A stretch of 7,336 bases of DNA, from positions 1 through 7,336 of the forward strand of contig JACPGA010000156.1 of NCBI GenBank assembly GCA_016182705.1, given 5' to 3'. Positions 1 through 7,088 of this stretch are shown one piece after another (the stretch's first letter is position 1; each line of letters starts with the position of its first letter). The position numbers and the translations under genes were made by a program. Origin of the DNA: Deltaproteobacteria bacterium. Lineage in GTDB: Bacteria > Desulfobacterota > GWC2-55-46. The notes beneath the pieces were generated by a model, which saw only the letters and a program-made list of their open reading frames with translations, was not told the DNA's origin and did no database searches.

Positions 1-638
1 ATCGCCGCGTCGGTCTCCTCGGCCAGTCCAATGGCAGCCCTGTGCCTCGTGCCCATTGACTTGGAAAGCTCCTTTTCAGTCAAGGGGAGTATGCACCCCG
101 CCTTGAAGACCCTGCCCCTCCTTACGACGACCGCGCCGTCGTGTATGGGAGAAGTTGAATTGAAGATGGAAAGAAGAAGCTCTTTGGAGACCTTCGCGTC
201 CAGCTCTATGCCGAGCTGGTCTTCGAGAAAGTCGCTCAAGTCCATTGAGCGCTCAAGGACTACGAGGGCACCGGTTTTTTTCTTGGACATGAAGGAGACC
301 GCCCTCAATATCTCATCGAGCGCGCCTCCGGCTGTCATGGTGTCCCTTGTGCTGAAGGGCTTGCCCATCTGCACGAGCGCCCTTCTTATGTCCTGCTGAA
401 AGACCACGATGATGAACACCACTATTGAACTCAGGAAGTTGCTGAGTATCCAGTGGAGCGTCAAAAGCTCGAACCTCTGCGAGACGAAATAGACCACCAC
501 GATTATGCCGAGGCCCCATATCATCCTTTCGGCCCTCGAGCCCTTGAACATGAGCATGAACCAGTAGAGCACAAAGGCCACTATGGCTATGTCAAGGAGC
601 GTTATCACCGTATTCATTCCAAAGATATTCTCAAACAT
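1..638 (-). CDS. cdaA: Diadenylate cyclase CdaA/DacA (DisA_N domain), 3' end cut by window edge
   Basis: Membrane-anchored enzyme that condenses two ATP into cyclic di-AMP, a second messenger for osmotic and cell-wall homeostasis. The first 212 residues are visible. Hydrophobic segments lie at roughly residues 10-30, 40-54 and 65-82, the three-helix membrane anchor usual for CdaA. The cytosolic cyclase domain follows, with the catalytic DGA motif at 167-169 (in SPIHDGAVV) and the RHR motif at 198-200 (in GTRHRAAIG). Family members are about 250-280 residues, so roughly a quarter lies beyond base 1. The ATG at 638 is chosen because it gives the family-typical N-terminus (MFENIFG) and stands 3 bases after the folP stop, with AGGG and GAGAG just upstream as possible ribosome binding sequence. 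In related bacteria a ybbR-type regulator gene and glmM often follow, but that part is outside the window. Arg codons are almost all AGG and Ile mostly ATA, as in the neighbours. Function is secure; cyclase activity is inferred from the motifs. Confidence 0.95.
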   Translation of the reverse strand, partial: MFENIFGMNTVITLLDIAIVAFVLYWFMLMFKGSRAERMIWGLGIIVVVYFVSQRFELLTLHWILSNFLSSIVVFIIVVFQQDIRRALVQMGKPFSTRDTMTAGGALDEILRAVSFMSKKKTGALVVLERSMDLSDFLEDQLGIELDAKVSKELLLSIFNSTSPIHDGAVVVRRGRVFKAGCILPLTEKELSKSMGTRHRAAIGLAEETDAA

Positions 639-641
639 CTC

Positions 642-893
642 TCAAACCCTGCCCGCCACAGCGTCGGCTATTGCCGCGGCCCTGCGGGCTTCTTTCACAT
701 CGTGTACCCTCAGGATGGCCGCCCCGTTTGCAACAGCCATTACACAGGCGGCTATGGTCCCGGCCAGCCGCTCATCCGGGCCGGCCGTATTCAGCGTCTT
801 GCCTATAAAGGACTTTCTCGACGGCCCCGCAAGTACGGGAGCGCCCAGCGACTTGAACTCGCGGAGCCTTCTTAGCAGTTCAAGGTTGCCAGG
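642..893 (-). pseudogene. folP: Out-of-frame 3' part of folP (C-terminal dihydropteroate synthase)
   Basis: Reading minus-strand bases from about 893 down to the TGA at 642-644, in a different frame from the upstream folP segment, gives P-G-N-L-E-L-L and then a clean C-terminal end of dihydropteroate synthase. It contains GPSRKSFIG (the SRK signature that binds substrate), DERLAGT, and the closing RVHDV followed by a typical last helix. From the N of NLELL to the end there are 81 codons. No start codon with a ribosome binding site serves this piece, so it would not be translated on its own except by frameshift, and a simple frameshift would not restore the missing substrate loop. The TGA is 3 bases before the dacA start, suggesting translational coupling in an intact version of the gene. 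If sequencing is at fault, 642-1819 should be treated as one folP of about 400 codons. Confidence 0.88.
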
Positions 894-1819
894 TCTACTA
901 TTATGCTATCCGGGCCTATGCCCATCTCAGCGGCGTACTCAATACGCGAATGAAGGTATCCGTAGACCTCGGACATCAAATCTCCATAGGAGGTGTCAAG
1001 CTGCATGGTCTTCGGGGTCCCTCTCATGTGCATGAGGATGAGCGGGACTCCACCCCGGGCGACGACGCCTGCCATAGCCGGGTCGAGCGAAAGGGCCGAT
1101 ACGTCGTTGACTATCGATGCGCCTGCGTCAATTGCGGCTTCGGCAACGGATGACTTTGTAGTATCTATCGAGACGGTAAGCCCCCTTGACGCGAGCGCCT
1201 CTATTACCGGGACGACGCGCCTCGTTTCCTCGGCTGCGTCAACCGGCTCGGCCCCCGGTCTCGTGGACTCGCCGCCTATGTCTATCCAGTCAGCGCCGTC
1301 TGAAGACATCTCAAGAGCTCTCTCCAAAGCCATGCCCGGGTCCATGAAGCGGCCGCCATCAGAGAACGAATCGGGAGTGACGTTCAGTATGCCCATTATC
1401 AATGTGGCGGGGCCGATTTTGAGCGCGCTTTTTTTGCTTTTCAGTTCATAAACTGAAAGGGCCCTGTTATCGATGGCCCTGCGCATGGCTTCAGCCGCCT
1501 CGCCAAGGCCAGGAGACTGGCCCTTCAATTTGTCTATTAGATTTTCAAACTGACGCAGCGTGCCGGAGACCAGCGCGTCGGAAAAAGCAACCGAACATGA
1601 GGCGGCCCCCCTTGCCACTGCGGCCTCCCCGCCAATGGATAGCATATCCTGTTTCAGGATATTTGCCTGGACCGGCTTCAAACCTTCGAGCTTCAGATTG
1701 TAATGGAGCTGCTTCGGGCCCATGATGCGCACGCCAGAGGGGTCCACGCCGATTTTTTTCATCTCGGCGCGGCAACTCTCGATTGACGCAATCTCAAGGC
1801 ATCTGACGGGTGAGCTCAA
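872..1819 (-). CDS. folP: Dihydropteroate synthase, N-terminal 315-codon open frame of a frameshifted folP
   Basis: Dihydropteroate synthase joins p-aminobenzoate to 6-hydroxymethyl-dihydropterin diphosphate in cytosolic folate synthesis. After an N-terminal extension of about 135 residues, the TIM barrel shows ILNVTPDSFSDGG (144-156), DIGGESTRPGA (180-190), SIDTTKS (217-223), NDVSAL (238-243) and LMHMRGTP (262-269). The frame is normal up to IIVD (306-309), then reads LATLNC and stops. The family has DPGxGFGK here, the loop whose lysine contacts substrate; it is missing, and the rest of the protein continues in another frame (see the adjoining entry). About 28 bases appear lost near 888-892. 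The start is a TTG at 1819: an in-frame stop lies only seven codons upstream, AGGGACGGA (1834-1826) can serve as ribosome binding site, and the next ATG (residue 20) would cut into conserved-looking sequence. Gene identity is certain. The visible product should be inactive, so this is either a pseudogene or an assembly error. Confidence 0.9.
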   Translation of the reverse strand: MSSPVRCLEIASIESCRAEMKKIGVDPSGVRIMGPKQLHYNLKLEGLKPVQANILKQDMLSIGGEAAVARGAASCSVAFSDALVSGTLRQFENLIDKLKGQSPGLGEAAEAMRRAIDNRALSVYELKSKKSALKIGPATLIMGILNVTPDSFSDGGRFMDPGMALERALEMSSDGADWIDIGGESTRPGAEPVDAAEETRRVVPVIEALASRGLTVSIDTTKSSVAEAAIDAGASIVNDVSALSLDPAMAGVVARGGVPLILMHMRGTPKTMQLDTSYGDLMSEVYGYLHSRIEYAAEMGIGPDSIIVDLATLNC

Positions 1820-1861
1820 CGGGTGTCCGTCCCTGGGTTAAATGAGTTTTAAAAGGATAAA

Positions 1862-1883
1862 GCCGGCCGCTTGCGCGGCCGGC
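1862..1883 (-). terminator. Strong GC hairpin between ftsH and folP, possible terminator or attenuator
   Basis: A perfect 9-bp inverted repeat (GCCGGCCGC and GCGGCCGGC) encloses four bases. In the minus-strand transcript the loop reads GCAA, a GNRA tetraloop, which adds stability. The RNA then continues TTTATCCTTTT, an interrupted U-rich tract. It lies about 35 bases after the ftsH stop and about 43 before the folP start, so little space remains for a separate folP promoter. I read it as a partial terminator or 3'-end stabiliser that lowers folP-dacA expression relative to ftsH. The hairpin is seen directly; its effect is inferred. On the plus strand no T tract follows it. Confidence 0.55.
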
Positions 1884-1917
1884 ATGAAAAACGGAATGGT
1901 TTTAAAAAAGGCCCTGG

Positions 1918-3804
1918 CTACTTTACCGCTACGCCAAGAGAGGCCGCGTCCTCGGGATTGAGAGTCTCGGGTTTGGCTCCAGCGGGTTCCGGGGCGCCCG
2001 AAGGGCCCTTGCCGTCGCCGTCCGAATAGATGAGCCGTTCGATCTCAGGGCCGTCAAGGACCTCTTTTTCAAGGAGGGCCTTCGCGAGCCTGTGCAGCGC
2101 GCCGGTATGGGACTCAAGGAGCTTGCGCGCCCTTGTGTAATTTTCGACAACTATCTTCTTTATTTCGGTGTCTATTTCCACCGCGGTCTCTTCGCTGAAA
2201 TCCTTCCTCTGGCCCATGTCCTTGCCGAGAAAGATGTGCTCTTCTTTCTTGCCGAAGGTCAACGGCCCGAGCTTGTCGCTCATGCCCCACTCGCAGACCA
2301 TCTTGCGCGCCAATTCGGTCGCGCGCTCGATGTCGTTGCCGGCGCCGGTGGTCATGTGATCGAGGATTATCTCCTCGGCTGCCCTGCCGCCCATGAGGAC
2401 GGATATGTTATTCAGGAGGTAATCCCTGCTGTAAGTGTGCCTCTCGTCTATCGGAAGCTGCTGGGTAAGACCCAGGGCCATGCCCCTCGGAATGATGGAG
2501 ACCTTGTGGATGGGATCGGTCCCGGGGATGAGGCGCGCGACGAGCGTATGCCCTGCCTCATGATAGGCGGTGTTCTTCTTTTCAGCGTCGTTTATTATCA
2601 TGGACCTGCGCTCGGAGCCCATGAGGAGCTTGTCCTTGGCTCCGTCGAATTCGGGTTTTTCAAGCCTGTCCTTGCCGCGCCGGGCGGCCAAAAGGGCCGC
2701 CTCGTTCACGAGGTTGGCGAGGTCCGCGCCGGAAAAGCCCGGCGTGCCCCTGGCGATAACATCAATGTCCACGTCATTGGACATGGGGGTCTTGGAGGTA
2801 TGGACCCTCAATATCTCGGCCCTGCCCTTTATGTCGGGCTTGGGCACCACAACGTTCCTGTCGAACCTTCCGGGCCTCAAAAGGGCCGGGTCAAGGACGT
2901 CAGGCCTGTTTGTGGCCGCGACTATTATGACGCCCTCGTTGGACTCGAAGCCGTCCATCTCAACGAGGAGCTGGTTCAATGTCTGCTCCCTCTCGTCATG
3001 GCCTCCGCCGAGGCCGGCGCCCCTGTGGCGGCCGACCGCGTCTATCTCGTCTATGAATATTATGCAGGGCGCGTTCTTCTTGCCCTGAACAAACAAATCC
3101 CTGACCCTGGATGCGCCGACGCCGACGAACATCTCGACGAAATCTGAGCCCGATATGGTGAAGAACGGCACGCCAGCCTCACCGGCGATGGCTTTCGCGA
3201 GAAGGGTCTTGCCTGTTCCCGGAGGGCCTACAAGAAGGACGCCCTTTGGTATGCGGCCTCCGAGGCGTGTGAACTTTTTCGGGTCTTTAAGGAAATCGAT
3301 TATCTCCTCGACCTCTTCCTTGGCCTCTTCTATTCCGGCAACATCCTTGAAAGTGACCCTGTGCTGGCTTTCGTTAAGGAGCCTGGCCCTTGATTTACCG
3401 AAGCTCATGGCCTTGCCGCCGCCGCTCTGCATCTGGCGCATGAAGAAGATCCAGACGCCTATGAGCAGTATCATCGGGAACCATGAGACGAATATCGTGC
3501 CCCAGGACGGGCTGTCGACTACCGGCTCGACCGCTATCTTTACGCCGCTGGCGCGAAGCTTGCCGATGAGGTCGGGGTACTGGGGCGAGAAGGTCTGGAA
3601 AGCTTTCCCGTCCTTGTATTTCCCAAGTATGTCGTTGCCCTGGATAGTGACCTCGGTGATGTTCCCGGATTCGACTTCCTGAATGAAGTCGCTGAAAATG
3701 ACCTTGTCCGAGGAGGGCTGCTTGTAGCTTATAAGGTTAAACATCAGCACTACTGTGGCTATGATGATGAGCCACATGGCTATGTTCTTATATAGCTGAT
3801 TCAT
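1918..3804 (-). CDS. ftsH: ATP-dependent zinc metalloprotease FtsH (AAA+ membrane protease)
   Basis: Hexameric inner-membrane protease that extracts and degrades misfolded membrane proteins and short-lived regulators, using ATP and zinc. The 628-residue length is normal. Two membrane helices (about 8-26 and 103-122) flank a periplasmic domain. The AAA module has Walker A GPPGTGKT (193-200), a pore loop MFVG (225-228), Walker B IIFIDEID (248-255) and the second region of homology with arginines in LLRPGRFDR (308-316). The M41 protease domain has the zinc site HEAGH (415-419) and the third-ligand aspartate D491 in AGNDIERAT. All key residues are present and no gap is visible. The last 35 residues, rich in Pro, Gly, Ala and Glu, are low-complexity and probably a disordered tail. 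The ATG at 3804 is supported by AGAGGAG (3816-3810) five bases upstream. A stable hairpin follows the stop, then folP on the same strand. Confidence 0.98.
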   Translation of the reverse strand: MNQLYKNIAMWLIIIATVVLMFNLISYKQPSSDKVIFSDFIQEVESGNITEVTIQGNDILGKYKDGKAFQTFSPQYPDLIGKLRASGVKIAVEPVVDSPSWGTIFVSWFPMILLIGVWIFFMRQMQSGGGKAMSFGKSRARLLNESQHRVTFKDVAGIEEAKEEVEEIIDFLKDPKKFTRLGGRIPKGVLLVGPPGTGKTLLAKAIAGEAGVPFFTISGSDFVEMFVGVGASRVRDLFVQGKKNAPCIIFIDEIDAVGRHRGAGLGGGHDEREQTLNQLLVEMDGFESNEGVIIVAATNRPDVLDPALLRPGRFDRNVVVPKPDIKGRAEILRVHTSKTPMSNDVDIDVIARGTPGFSGADLANLVNEAALLAARRGKDRLEKPEFDGAKDKLLMGSERRSMIINDAEKKNTAYHEAGHTLVARLIPGTDPIHKVSIIPRGMALGLTQQLPIDERHTYSRDYLLNNISVLMGGRAAEEIILDHMTTGAGNDIERATELARKMVCEWGMSDKLGPLTFGKKEEHIFLGKDMGQRKDFSEETAVEIDTEIKKIVVENYTRARKLLESHTGALHRLAKALLEKEVLDGPEIERLIYSDGDGKGPSGAPEPAGAKPETLNPEDAASLGVAVK

Positions 3805-3809
3805 CTATG

Positions 3810-3816
3810 CTCCTCT
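3810..3816 (-). promoter_or_regulatory. Ribosome binding site of ftsH
   Basis: The minus strand reads AGAGGAG five bases before the ftsH ATG. It is the best Shine-Dalgarno match in the window and fixes the start of ftsH. Confidence 0.75.
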
Positions 3817-3852
3817 GTAATGAGTTGTTTTCTCTCGAATTTAAATAAAAAT

Positions 3853-3881
3853 ATTCTGTCACATTTCCGGGGATTTTACAA
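3853..3881 (-). promoter_or_regulatory. Candidate sigma70-type promoter of ftsH
   Basis: On the minus strand TTGTAA (3881-3876) and CAGAAT (3858-3853) are separated by exactly 17 bases. Each matches its consensus at four of six positions. The surroundings are very AT-rich compared with the coding DNA, and the predicted transcript start would lie about 40 bases before the ftsH ATG. A 12-base sequence, AATAAAAATATT on the plus strand, occurs twice here (3844-3855 and 3880-3891), overlapping both promoter elements. A heat-shock-type element, plausible for ftsH, was not recognised. Confidence 0.45.
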
Positions 3882-3897
3882 TAAAAATATTGAACAA

Positions 3898-3920
3898 ATT
3901 ACCGCTATAAGTGCCGTAAT
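3898..3920 (-). terminator. Weak hairpin with U-rich tail after yihY, possible terminator
   Basis: In the minus-strand transcript ATTACGGC and GCGGTAAT can pair over eight positions with one G-G mismatch around a 7-base loop. The RNA continues into TTTGTTCAATATTTTT. It lies 13 bases after the yihY stop and before the ftsH promoter candidate, where an operon end is expected. The stem is imperfect and AT-rich, so its strength is doubtful. Confidence 0.3.
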
Positions 3921-3933
3921 TACATGACTTTTA

Positions 3934-4785
3934 TCACTTCCGGGGCTTGGTTGGCCATGGATAGCCGCCGCTTAAATAAGCGGCCCTCGCGCTGGATGCC
4001 GCGAAAAGGAAGATATTGGCCGAATAGAAAATCCACATGAGCAGTATCATGAGGGTGCCGATAGACCCGTAAAACTTGTTGTAGCTCTGAAAATTTGACA
4101 CATAAAGCGCGAAAAGCTGCTTTGCCAGCTCCCAGAGGACCGTAAAAAGGGCGCTGCCAAAAAACGCGCACCTGATATTCAGGTTAGGCCCGGCCAGAAG
4201 CCTGAATACCACCGCTATTATCCATGAGACGAGCAGGAACGGGGCCACGAACCTCGTGAGAAAGATTATGAAGAAGATGTAGATGTAGCCGAGGCCGAAT
4301 ATGTCGACCTCTATCGCTTCGAGGTAGTAAGAGGCCGCGGTGAGCGCTATCGAGGAGAGGGCGGCCAGTATCGCCAGGAGCACGCCGAGGAGGTTTATGA
4401 CTTTTTTCCTGAAAAAACCGAACTTTTGCTCGGTCTCGAAAATCCTCATCAAGGCCTTTGCCGACGCGCCCATTACGAGTTCCGCGCCTGAGACGAGGGT
4501 CACCAGTCCCAGCCAGCCAAAGGTCTTCCAGTTGAGGGACAGCTCCTTGAGGTCGGAGATGAACCTGGGGCTCAGGTAAGGCACGCTCTCCCTTACCATT
4601 CCTATGATCCTGTCCTGCAGGTCCGGCCTTGAGCCTATGAGGAAGCCCACGCCAGCCGTCATTACGAACATGAGCGGGATGAGGGAGAAAAAGGCGTAGA
4701 AGGATATGGCCGCCGCGCTCGTCAGGCAGTCGTTCTTGCTGAATATCTTCCCCCCATCCCTCGCGACGGCCGCGAATCCCCTCAT
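3934..4785 (-). CDS. YihY/BrkB family inner-membrane protein
   Basis: Polytopic membrane protein of 283 residues, the usual length for the YihY/virulence-factor BrkB family. Members were once annotated as ribonuclease BN by mistake; their real function is not settled. Six hydrophobic segments can be placed at about 24-50, 88-110, 128-155, 165-195, 205-230 and 240-265. Family hallmarks are the N-terminal AAAISFYAFFSLIPL (24-38), SNFQSYNKFYGSIG (230-243), and a last helix beginning TLMILLMWIFYSANIFL. The end of that helix reads FAASSARAA where many relatives have a GAE-type motif with a glutamate. A short cytoplasmic tail rich in Pro and Lys ends the protein. The ATG at 4785 follows the der stop by four bases, with AAGG inside the der end as ribosome binding site, so translation is probably coupled to der. 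Family assignment is firm; no biochemical role is claimed. Confidence 0.9.
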   Translation of the reverse strand: MRGFAAVARDGGKIFSKNDCLTSAAAISFYAFFSLIPLMFVMTAGVGFLIGSRPDLQDRIIGMVRESVPYLSPRFISDLKELSLNWKTFGWLGLVTLVSGAELVMGASAKALMRIFETEQKFGFFRKKVINLLGVLLAILAALSSIALTAASYYLEAIEVDIFGLGYIYIFFIIFLTRFVAPFLLVSWIIAVVFRLLAGPNLNIRCAFFGSALFTVLWELAKQLFALYVSNFQSYNKFYGSIGTLMILLMWIFYSANIFLFAASSARAAYLSGGYPWPTKPRK

Positions 4786-4789
4786 TTTG

Positions 4790-6082
4790 TCAGTGCCTTT
4801 GTTTGAATACTACCCTTAGCGGAATGCCTTCCATGCCGATGGCCTCTCTCAAGGCCGAGGTGAGGAAACGCACATAGGAGTCCTCGACGCCATCCGGATG
4901 GTTGCAGAATATGAGGAAGGTCGGCGGAAGCACCCCGACCTGCGTCATGTAGTAGAACTTGACCTCCCTGCCCCTTGAAGAGGGCGGGTGCTTTCTCGCA
5001 ACTATCGATTCAAGTGCCGAGTTCAGGGCCGAGGTCGACGCCTTGCTCCTGCCCCTTTCGAACAGGTCGTTGACCGTCTCAAGCACCTTTGGCACCCTCT
5101 GGCCCGTAAGCGCGGAGGTGAAGAGCACCGGGGCGTACGCGATAAATGGAAGCTTTTGCCTTATGGTCTCCTTGGCGTACTCGACCGTATGGGTGTCCTT
5201 TTCCGGCGCGAGGTCCCACTTGTTCACGATAACGGCGCAGCACTTTTTGCGGTCCTCAATGAGCCCGGCAATCTTTTCGTCCTGCGTCGAGACCCCTTCC
5301 TTGCCGTCTACAAGCAGGAGGGCGACGTCGCACCGTTCAATAGACCTTATGGCCTCCATGACCGAATAGGACTCGACAGTGAGGCTTACCTTGCTCTTTT
5401 TCCTTATGCCGGCCGTATCTATGAAAAGATACTTCCTTCCGTCGATATCAACAGGCGTATCGACCGGGTCGCGGGTCGTCCCTGCGATGTCGCTCACGAT
5501 GGCCCTGGACTTCCCGATGAGGCGGTTTAAAAGCGACGACTTGCCCACGTTCGGCCTGCCGACTATGGCGACCTTTATCCGCTCCTCGTCAACGGGAGCC
5601 TCTTCCCTTTCAGGAAGCCTTTTCAATATCTCGTCGATGAGCTCGGTTATGCCCATGCCGTGCTCGGCGGAAACGCCCATTATCTCATCCACTCCGAGAG
5701 AGTAGAAATCAGCTACGAGCGCGGCCTGCCTTGGCGTGTCTATCTTGTTGGCCACATAGATGACAGGCTTTCCGGCGCGCCTCAGCATGTTCACGAGTTC
5801 TTCATCCTGAGGAATAAGCCCGGCCCTGGCGTCCATCACGAATACGATTACGTCTGCATCCTCGATTGCGAGCCTTGCTTGGTCCCTGACCTGCTTTGTT
5901 ATGATGTTCCCCGCGTCGGGCTCGAACCCGCCGGTGTCGATCTCCTCGGTGTCGGCATAGTTCAGGTCACGGGTGACACCTGGCTGGTCATGTACTATGG
6001 CCTTCTTTTTCCCCAGCAATTTATTGAAGAGAGTTGATTTTCCAACGTTCGGCCGTCCAACTACTGCTACTATAGGCTTCAT
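4790..6082 (-). CDS. der: Ribosome biogenesis GTPase Der (EngA), with a shortened first GTPase domain
   Basis: Double-GTPase protein needed for assembly of the large (50S) ribosomal subunit. GTPase domain 1 has GRPNVGKST (9-17), PGVTRD (34-39), DTGG (49-52), NKID (112-115) and SAE (138-140). Domain 2 has GRPNVGKSS (175-183), TTRD (202-205), DTAG (222-225), NKWD (287-290) and SAL (323-325). A C-terminal KH-like domain fills about 345-430 and ends PLRVVFKQRH. The oddity is domain 1: only 9 residues separate TRD from DTGG, against 16 between TRD and DTAG in domain 2 and about 16 in most Der proteins. The missing seven or so residues form the second beta strand next to switch I. The frame stays open, and total length (430) is slightly short. 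The ATG at 6082 has AGGA four bases upstream, with a second AAAGGAAG further up. It sits 61 bases after era, probably in the same operon. Identity is certain; whether domain 1 works as written is doubtful. Confidence 0.96.
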   Translation of the reverse strand: MKPIVAVVGRPNVGKSTLFNKLLGKKKAIVHDQPGVTRDLNYADTEEIDTGGFEPDAGNIITKQVRDQARLAIEDADVIVFVMDARAGLIPQDEELVNMLRRAGKPVIYVANKIDTPRQAALVADFYSLGVDEIMGVSAEHGMGITELIDEILKRLPEREEAPVDEERIKVAIVGRPNVGKSSLLNRLIGKSRAIVSDIAGTTRDPVDTPVDIDGRKYLFIDTAGIRKKSKVSLTVESYSVMEAIRSIERCDVALLLVDGKEGVSTQDEKIAGLIEDRKKCCAVIVNKWDLAPEKDTHTVEYAKETIRQKLPFIAYAPVLFTSALTGQRVPKVLETVNDLFERGRSKASTSALNSALESIVARKHPPSSRGREVKFYYMTQVGVLPPTFLIFCNHPDGVEDSYVRFLTSALREAIGMEGIPLRVVFKQRH

Positions 6083-6143
6083 TTATTCCTGCTGCTTCCT
6101 TTCAATTTAAGACAGATTGCGAAAAAACTTTTTACTCAAAACG

Positions 6144-7022
6144 TTAGTAACCAAAGTCCTTAAGAGCGCCCGGCTTCTTAGTCCATTCCTTATGCACCCG
6201 GACAAAGAGTTCAAGAAAGACTTTCTTCCCCAGCAGGCCCTGTATCTCCTGCCTGGCGGAAGAGCCGATTTTTTTGAGCATGGCCCCGCCCTTGCCTATT
6301 ACTATGCCCTTTTGCGATTCGCGCTCAACATTAATTGTAGCTGAAATCGAGATTATGTCCTTTTTCTCGGTGAACTTGTCGACGGTCACGGCGACGGAAT
6401 ACGGGACCTCTTCCCTCGCGTAGAGGAAGACCTTTTCCCTTACCATCTCGGCCACTATGAACCTTTCCGGAAGGTCGGTGACCGAGTCGTCGGGGAAGTA
6501 CTTCGGCCCCTCGGGCATGAGCGCGGTAAGCGTAGTCAAAAGAAGCTCCACTCCCTCGCCCTTCAGGGCTGAAATCGGGATTATCTCCCGGAAGGCATAG
6601 GCCTTGGAGTACTCGTCAATAAGCGGCAGTAGCTGGCGCTTGTCCACCTGGTCTACCTTGTTGAGGCACAGTATGACCGGGCACTTGAGCCCCTTTACGG
6701 CTTCAAGCACAAGCCGGTCGTCATCTGACATTGGCTTTTCAGCCTCTACTAAAAGCACTACGGCATCGACGTCGGAAAGCGAAGAGACCGCCTCCTTGAC
6801 CATGAACTCGTTCAAGAGCCCTTTACCCTTATGAATGCCCGGGGTGTCGATGAAGATGATCTGGCTGTCCTCCCTGTTCAGGACGCCCCTTATGACATTT
6901 CTTGTCGTCTGGGGCTTGGGAGAGACGATTGATATTTTCTCGCCGGTTATTCTGTTGAGAAGAGTTGATTTCCCGGCGTTGGGCCTGCCGATTATTGATA
7001 TGAAGCCTGACTTGAAAGCCAT
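6144..7022 (-). CDS. era: GTPase Era, 16S rRNA-binding ribosome assembly factor
   Basis: Membrane-associated GTPase that binds the 3' end of 16S rRNA and helps maturation of the small (30S) ribosomal subunit. It has 292 residues, normal for the family. The GTPase domain shows G1 GRPNAGKST (12-20), the TTR switch I motif (39-41), G3 DTPG (59-62), G4 NKVD (121-124) and G5 SAL (151-153). The linker carries ERFIVAEMVREK (186-197), and the KH RNA-binding domain has GIVIGKGGAMLK (239-250), ending in the typical LKDFGY. No motif is missing. The ATG at 7022 has AGGA six bases upstream, and a good promoter lies about 70 bases upstream of the start. der follows after 61 bases with no convincing terminator between them, so co-transcription is likely. 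This pairs a 30S and a 50S assembly GTPase. Confidence 0.98.
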   Translation of the reverse strand: MAFKSGFISIIGRPNAGKSTLLNRITGEKISIVSPKPQTTRNVIRGVLNREDSQIIFIDTPGIHKGKGLLNEFMVKEAVSSLSDVDAVVLLVEAEKPMSDDDRLVLEAVKGLKCPVILCLNKVDQVDKRQLLPLIDEYSKAYAFREIIPISALKGEGVELLLTTLTALMPEGPKYFPDDSVTDLPERFIVAEMVREKVFLYAREEVPYSVAVTVDKFTEKKDIISISATINVERESQKGIVIGKGGAMLKKIGSSARQEIQGLLGKKVFLELFVRVHKEWTKKPGALKDFGY

Positions 7023-7088
7023 TTTCCGTCCTTTTTTGAGTTTACAATCGCTTTAAAAGCGGTAGCTGCGAAAGGCAAAAGCATTTTC

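Noticed and set aside
868..900. Programmed ribosomal frameshifting in folP.
   Set aside because: Shifting frame here would rejoin the two halves but not restore the missing substrate loop, and I see no clear slippery heptamer with a downstream structure.
453..1451. Several plus-strand open frames (453-875, 583-1035, 950-1153, 993-1451).
   Set aside because: They are opposite dacA and folP, overlap each other, and show no family features; the minus-strand proteins explain this DNA fully.
2092..3147. A 351-codon open frame on the plus strand, opposite ftsH.
   Set aside because: It lies wholly antisense to the conserved AAA and protease domains of FtsH. Its translation has no recognisable motif, and GC-rich codon bias on one strand commonly leaves the opposite frame open.
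4988..6037. Plus-strand open frames opposite der (4988-5530, 5379-5705, 5660-6037).
   Set aside because: They are mirror frames of der with low-complexity or charge-skewed translations and no ribosome binding sites.
6083..6143. A separate promoter or terminator between era and der.
   Set aside because: The 61-base gap is AT-rich but has no convincing -35/-10 pair and no GC stem followed by a T tract; only the der ribosome binding site stands out.
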